The position numbers and the translations under genes were made by a program. DNA of 33,911 nucleotides from Rhodospirillales bacterium (GTDB lineage: Bacteria; Pseudomonadota; Alphaproteobacteria; ATCC43930; CGMCC-115725), in the NCBI GenBank assembly GCA_027315365.1, contig DAHUYF010000091.1, positions 1-33,911 of the forward strand, given 5' to 3'. The notes below the pieces were generated by a model. It searched no databases. It worked only from the letters and a program-made list of their open reading frames with translations, and had not been told where the DNA came from. Of the stretch, positions 32,775-33,911 are shown piece by piece. Each line of letters begins with the position of its first letter. Within the stretch, counting starts at the first letter, position 1.

Positions 32775-33911
32775 ATGTACCTTGTTCAGCGAAACCGGAC
32801 GTGGTGGGCCTTTCACGATGTCCCGCCCTCCCTTCGGACGGCGCTCGGCCGCAGCCGGTTTTACGAGAACCTGAAGACGCATGACCGCGGGCGAGCGGGC
32901 ATTCTAGCCGCGACGTGCGAGGCGCAATGGCTCGCCGAGATCGAGCGTGCCCGCCAAGGCACCGACGCCGCGGCTGAGGCGACATTCTGGCGCAAGCGGC
33001 TGGCCGCGGCCAAGAGCGAGCCCGAGCGCCAAGTGATCGAAGATCAGATCATAGACGCCGGGGCGGATCGCGTCGGGCTGATCGCTTGGGAACAGAAGGA
33101 CGAGCCTGGTTTTGAGGAGGAGCGCGCCAAGCTGGCGCACTTCGTCGCGTTGGCGACGGGCGACGCTGTGCCGTTCGAGGAACATCTTGACGATTACACC
33201 GCGACGCTCCGCGGCCAGATCGAGGCGAAAAGCCTCCACATGAAGCGGACCAACCTGGAACGGTTCGGCGCGATCTTCGCGACCACGGCCGACATAGAGC
33301 GCGGCACGCTACAGCGTTGGGTCAATGCCGAGGCTGGCAAGGGCGCGGCGCGCGCCACGCTAACCCGCGCTGTCGGCGATCTGCGGGGTTACTGGAAGTT
33401 CCTTGTCGGGCTTGGCGCGACGCGCGAGACACCGGACCCGTTCGACCGGATCGCGATGACCGGAGCGAAGCGCACCAAGAAAAAGCCATTCCAACCGGCC
33501 GATTTAGTGCGGATCGAGGCGAAGGCTAGGAAGCGCGGCGACGGGCAGCTTGCCGATTTCGTTCTGCTGGGCATGTACACCGGAGCGCGCGCCGAGGAGA
33601 TCGCGACGCTCAAGAGCGAGCATGTCGATCTCACCAAGAACTCTATCGCGATGCCCGGCACAAAGACGGAAGCTGCACCCCGCGAAGTTCCGATACACGC
33701 AAAGCTACGGCCGCTTATGCGCCGCTTGGTGAAGGATGCCAAGGGCGGCTACCTGTTCCCTGGCCTCCGGGCTGACAAGTTCGGTGATCGCTACAAGGCT
33801 GTGACCAAACGATTTGCAACGCTCAAGAGCGGCCTCGGGTTTGGCGAAGACTACGATTTCCATTCGATCCGTCGCACGGTCTGCACGATCTTTGAAGATG
33901 CTGGCGTGGCC
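32775..33911 (+). CDS. int: Tyrosine recombinase (phage-type integrase), 3' end cut by window
   Basis: 379 residues are visible, from MYLVQRNRTWWAFHDVPPSL, and the frame runs off the window end. The N-terminal region is the arm-type/core-binding part (about 1-235). The catalytic domain shows box I Arg272 in GMYTGARAEEIATL, a Lys297 candidate in GTKTEAAPREVPIH and the HxxR of box II in HSIRRTVCTIFEDAG (His363, Arg366). The catalytic Tyr lies beyond the window. The codons are more mixed (AAG, ATA, TTA, AGG) than in the neighbours, consistent with horizontal transfer. It suggests a prophage, ICE or genomic island extending to the right. Confidence 0.93.
   Translation, partial: MYLVQRNRTWWAFHDVPPSLRTALGRSRFYENLKTHDRGRAGILAATCEAQWLAEIERARQGTDAAAEATFWRKRLAAAKSEPERQVIEDQIIDAGADRVGLIAWEQKDEPGFEEERAKLAHFVALATGDAVPFEEHLDDYTATLRGQIEAKSLHMKRTNLERFGAIFATTADIERGTLQRWVNAEAGKGAARATLTRAVGDLRGYWKFLVGLGATRETPDPFDRIAMTGAKRTKKKPFQPADLVRIEAKARKRGDGQLADFVLLGMYTGARAEEIATLKSEHVDLTKNSIAMPGTKTEAAPREVPIHAKLRPLMRRLVKDAKGGYLFPGLRADKFGDRYKAVTKRFATLKSGLGFGEDYDFHSIRRTVCTIFEDAGVA

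Noticed and set aside
32666-32884. A 72-codon plus-strand frame with a good GGAGGAG site, overlapping the integrase start
   Set aside because: It overlaps the integrase by 110 bases in another frame and its translation is not protein-like; possible but unsupported.

Overview
The window is GC-rich chromosomal DNA, probably from an alphaproteobacterium of the Rhodospirillales/Hyphomicrobiales type. The pointers are the strong G/C bias at third codon positions, a cheY-cheZ pair, TTAACCAT-type boxes that resemble CtrA sites, two branched-chain-amino-acid-type (HAAT) ABC transporters, and an fds-type NAD-dependent formate dehydrogenase. No rRNA, tRNA or CRISPR array was recognised. The species cannot be fixed from this sequence alone.

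Region 1 (1-10,199) looks like uptake and catabolism of small organic, probably aromatic, acids. The 3' end of a HAAT operon (livM end, livG, livF) runs into an alpha/beta hydrolase. A feruloyl-CoA synthase converges on that hydrolase. Divergent from the synthase is a short cobalamin-independent (core-MetE, MesD-like) methionine synthase. A second, complete HAAT operon on the minus strand follows (binding protein, livH, livM, livG, livF), with 4-base start/stop overlaps joining its last four genes. A reasonable but unproven reading is hydroxycinnamate import, CoA activation, and disposal of methyl groups released from methoxy-aromatics.

Region 2 (10.4-19.7 kb) is a run of mostly single genes: prolyl aminopeptidase, a PagL-type lipid A deacylase, cheY-cheZ, a tiny membrane protein, an FlK-like thioesterase, an XRE regulator, an OmpA-type lipoprotein, a DUF72 protein, a DUF6197-like protein, a methyltransferase and a glutathione S-transferase. 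Its most interesting points are a CheZ with two copies of the CheY-binding tail peptide, a 15-bp direct repeat upstream of cheY, and a 57-nt nested hairpin with a competing third strand ahead of the DUF72 gene.

Region 3 (19.7-26.7 kb) is a complete minus-strand formate dehydrogenase operon in the order fdsG-fdsB-fdsA-fdhD(fdsC)-fdsD, preceded by a codirectional LysR regulator. The 109-bp gap between regulator and operon holds three inverted repeats, including one with ATAG-N7-CTAT / T-N11-A form.

Region 4 (26.8-30.6 kb) looks like a small MarR-controlled stress regulon: a DUF899 thioredoxin-like protein, two VOC/glyoxalase-fold proteins and marR. An identical 17-bp sequence containing a 12-bp palindrome lies in the DUF899 promoter and in the marR/VOC divergent promoter. 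In the second it sits between a -35 and a -10 element placed so that marR mRNA would be leaderless. A methyltransferase and a DUF4142 lipoprotein lie between.

Region 5 (30.8 kb to the end) has an unrecognised 530-residue protein and then a tyrosine recombinase cut off by the window end. The recombinase probably marks the edge of an integrated element that continues beyond the window. A perfect tandem 13-bp duplication lies just upstream of it.
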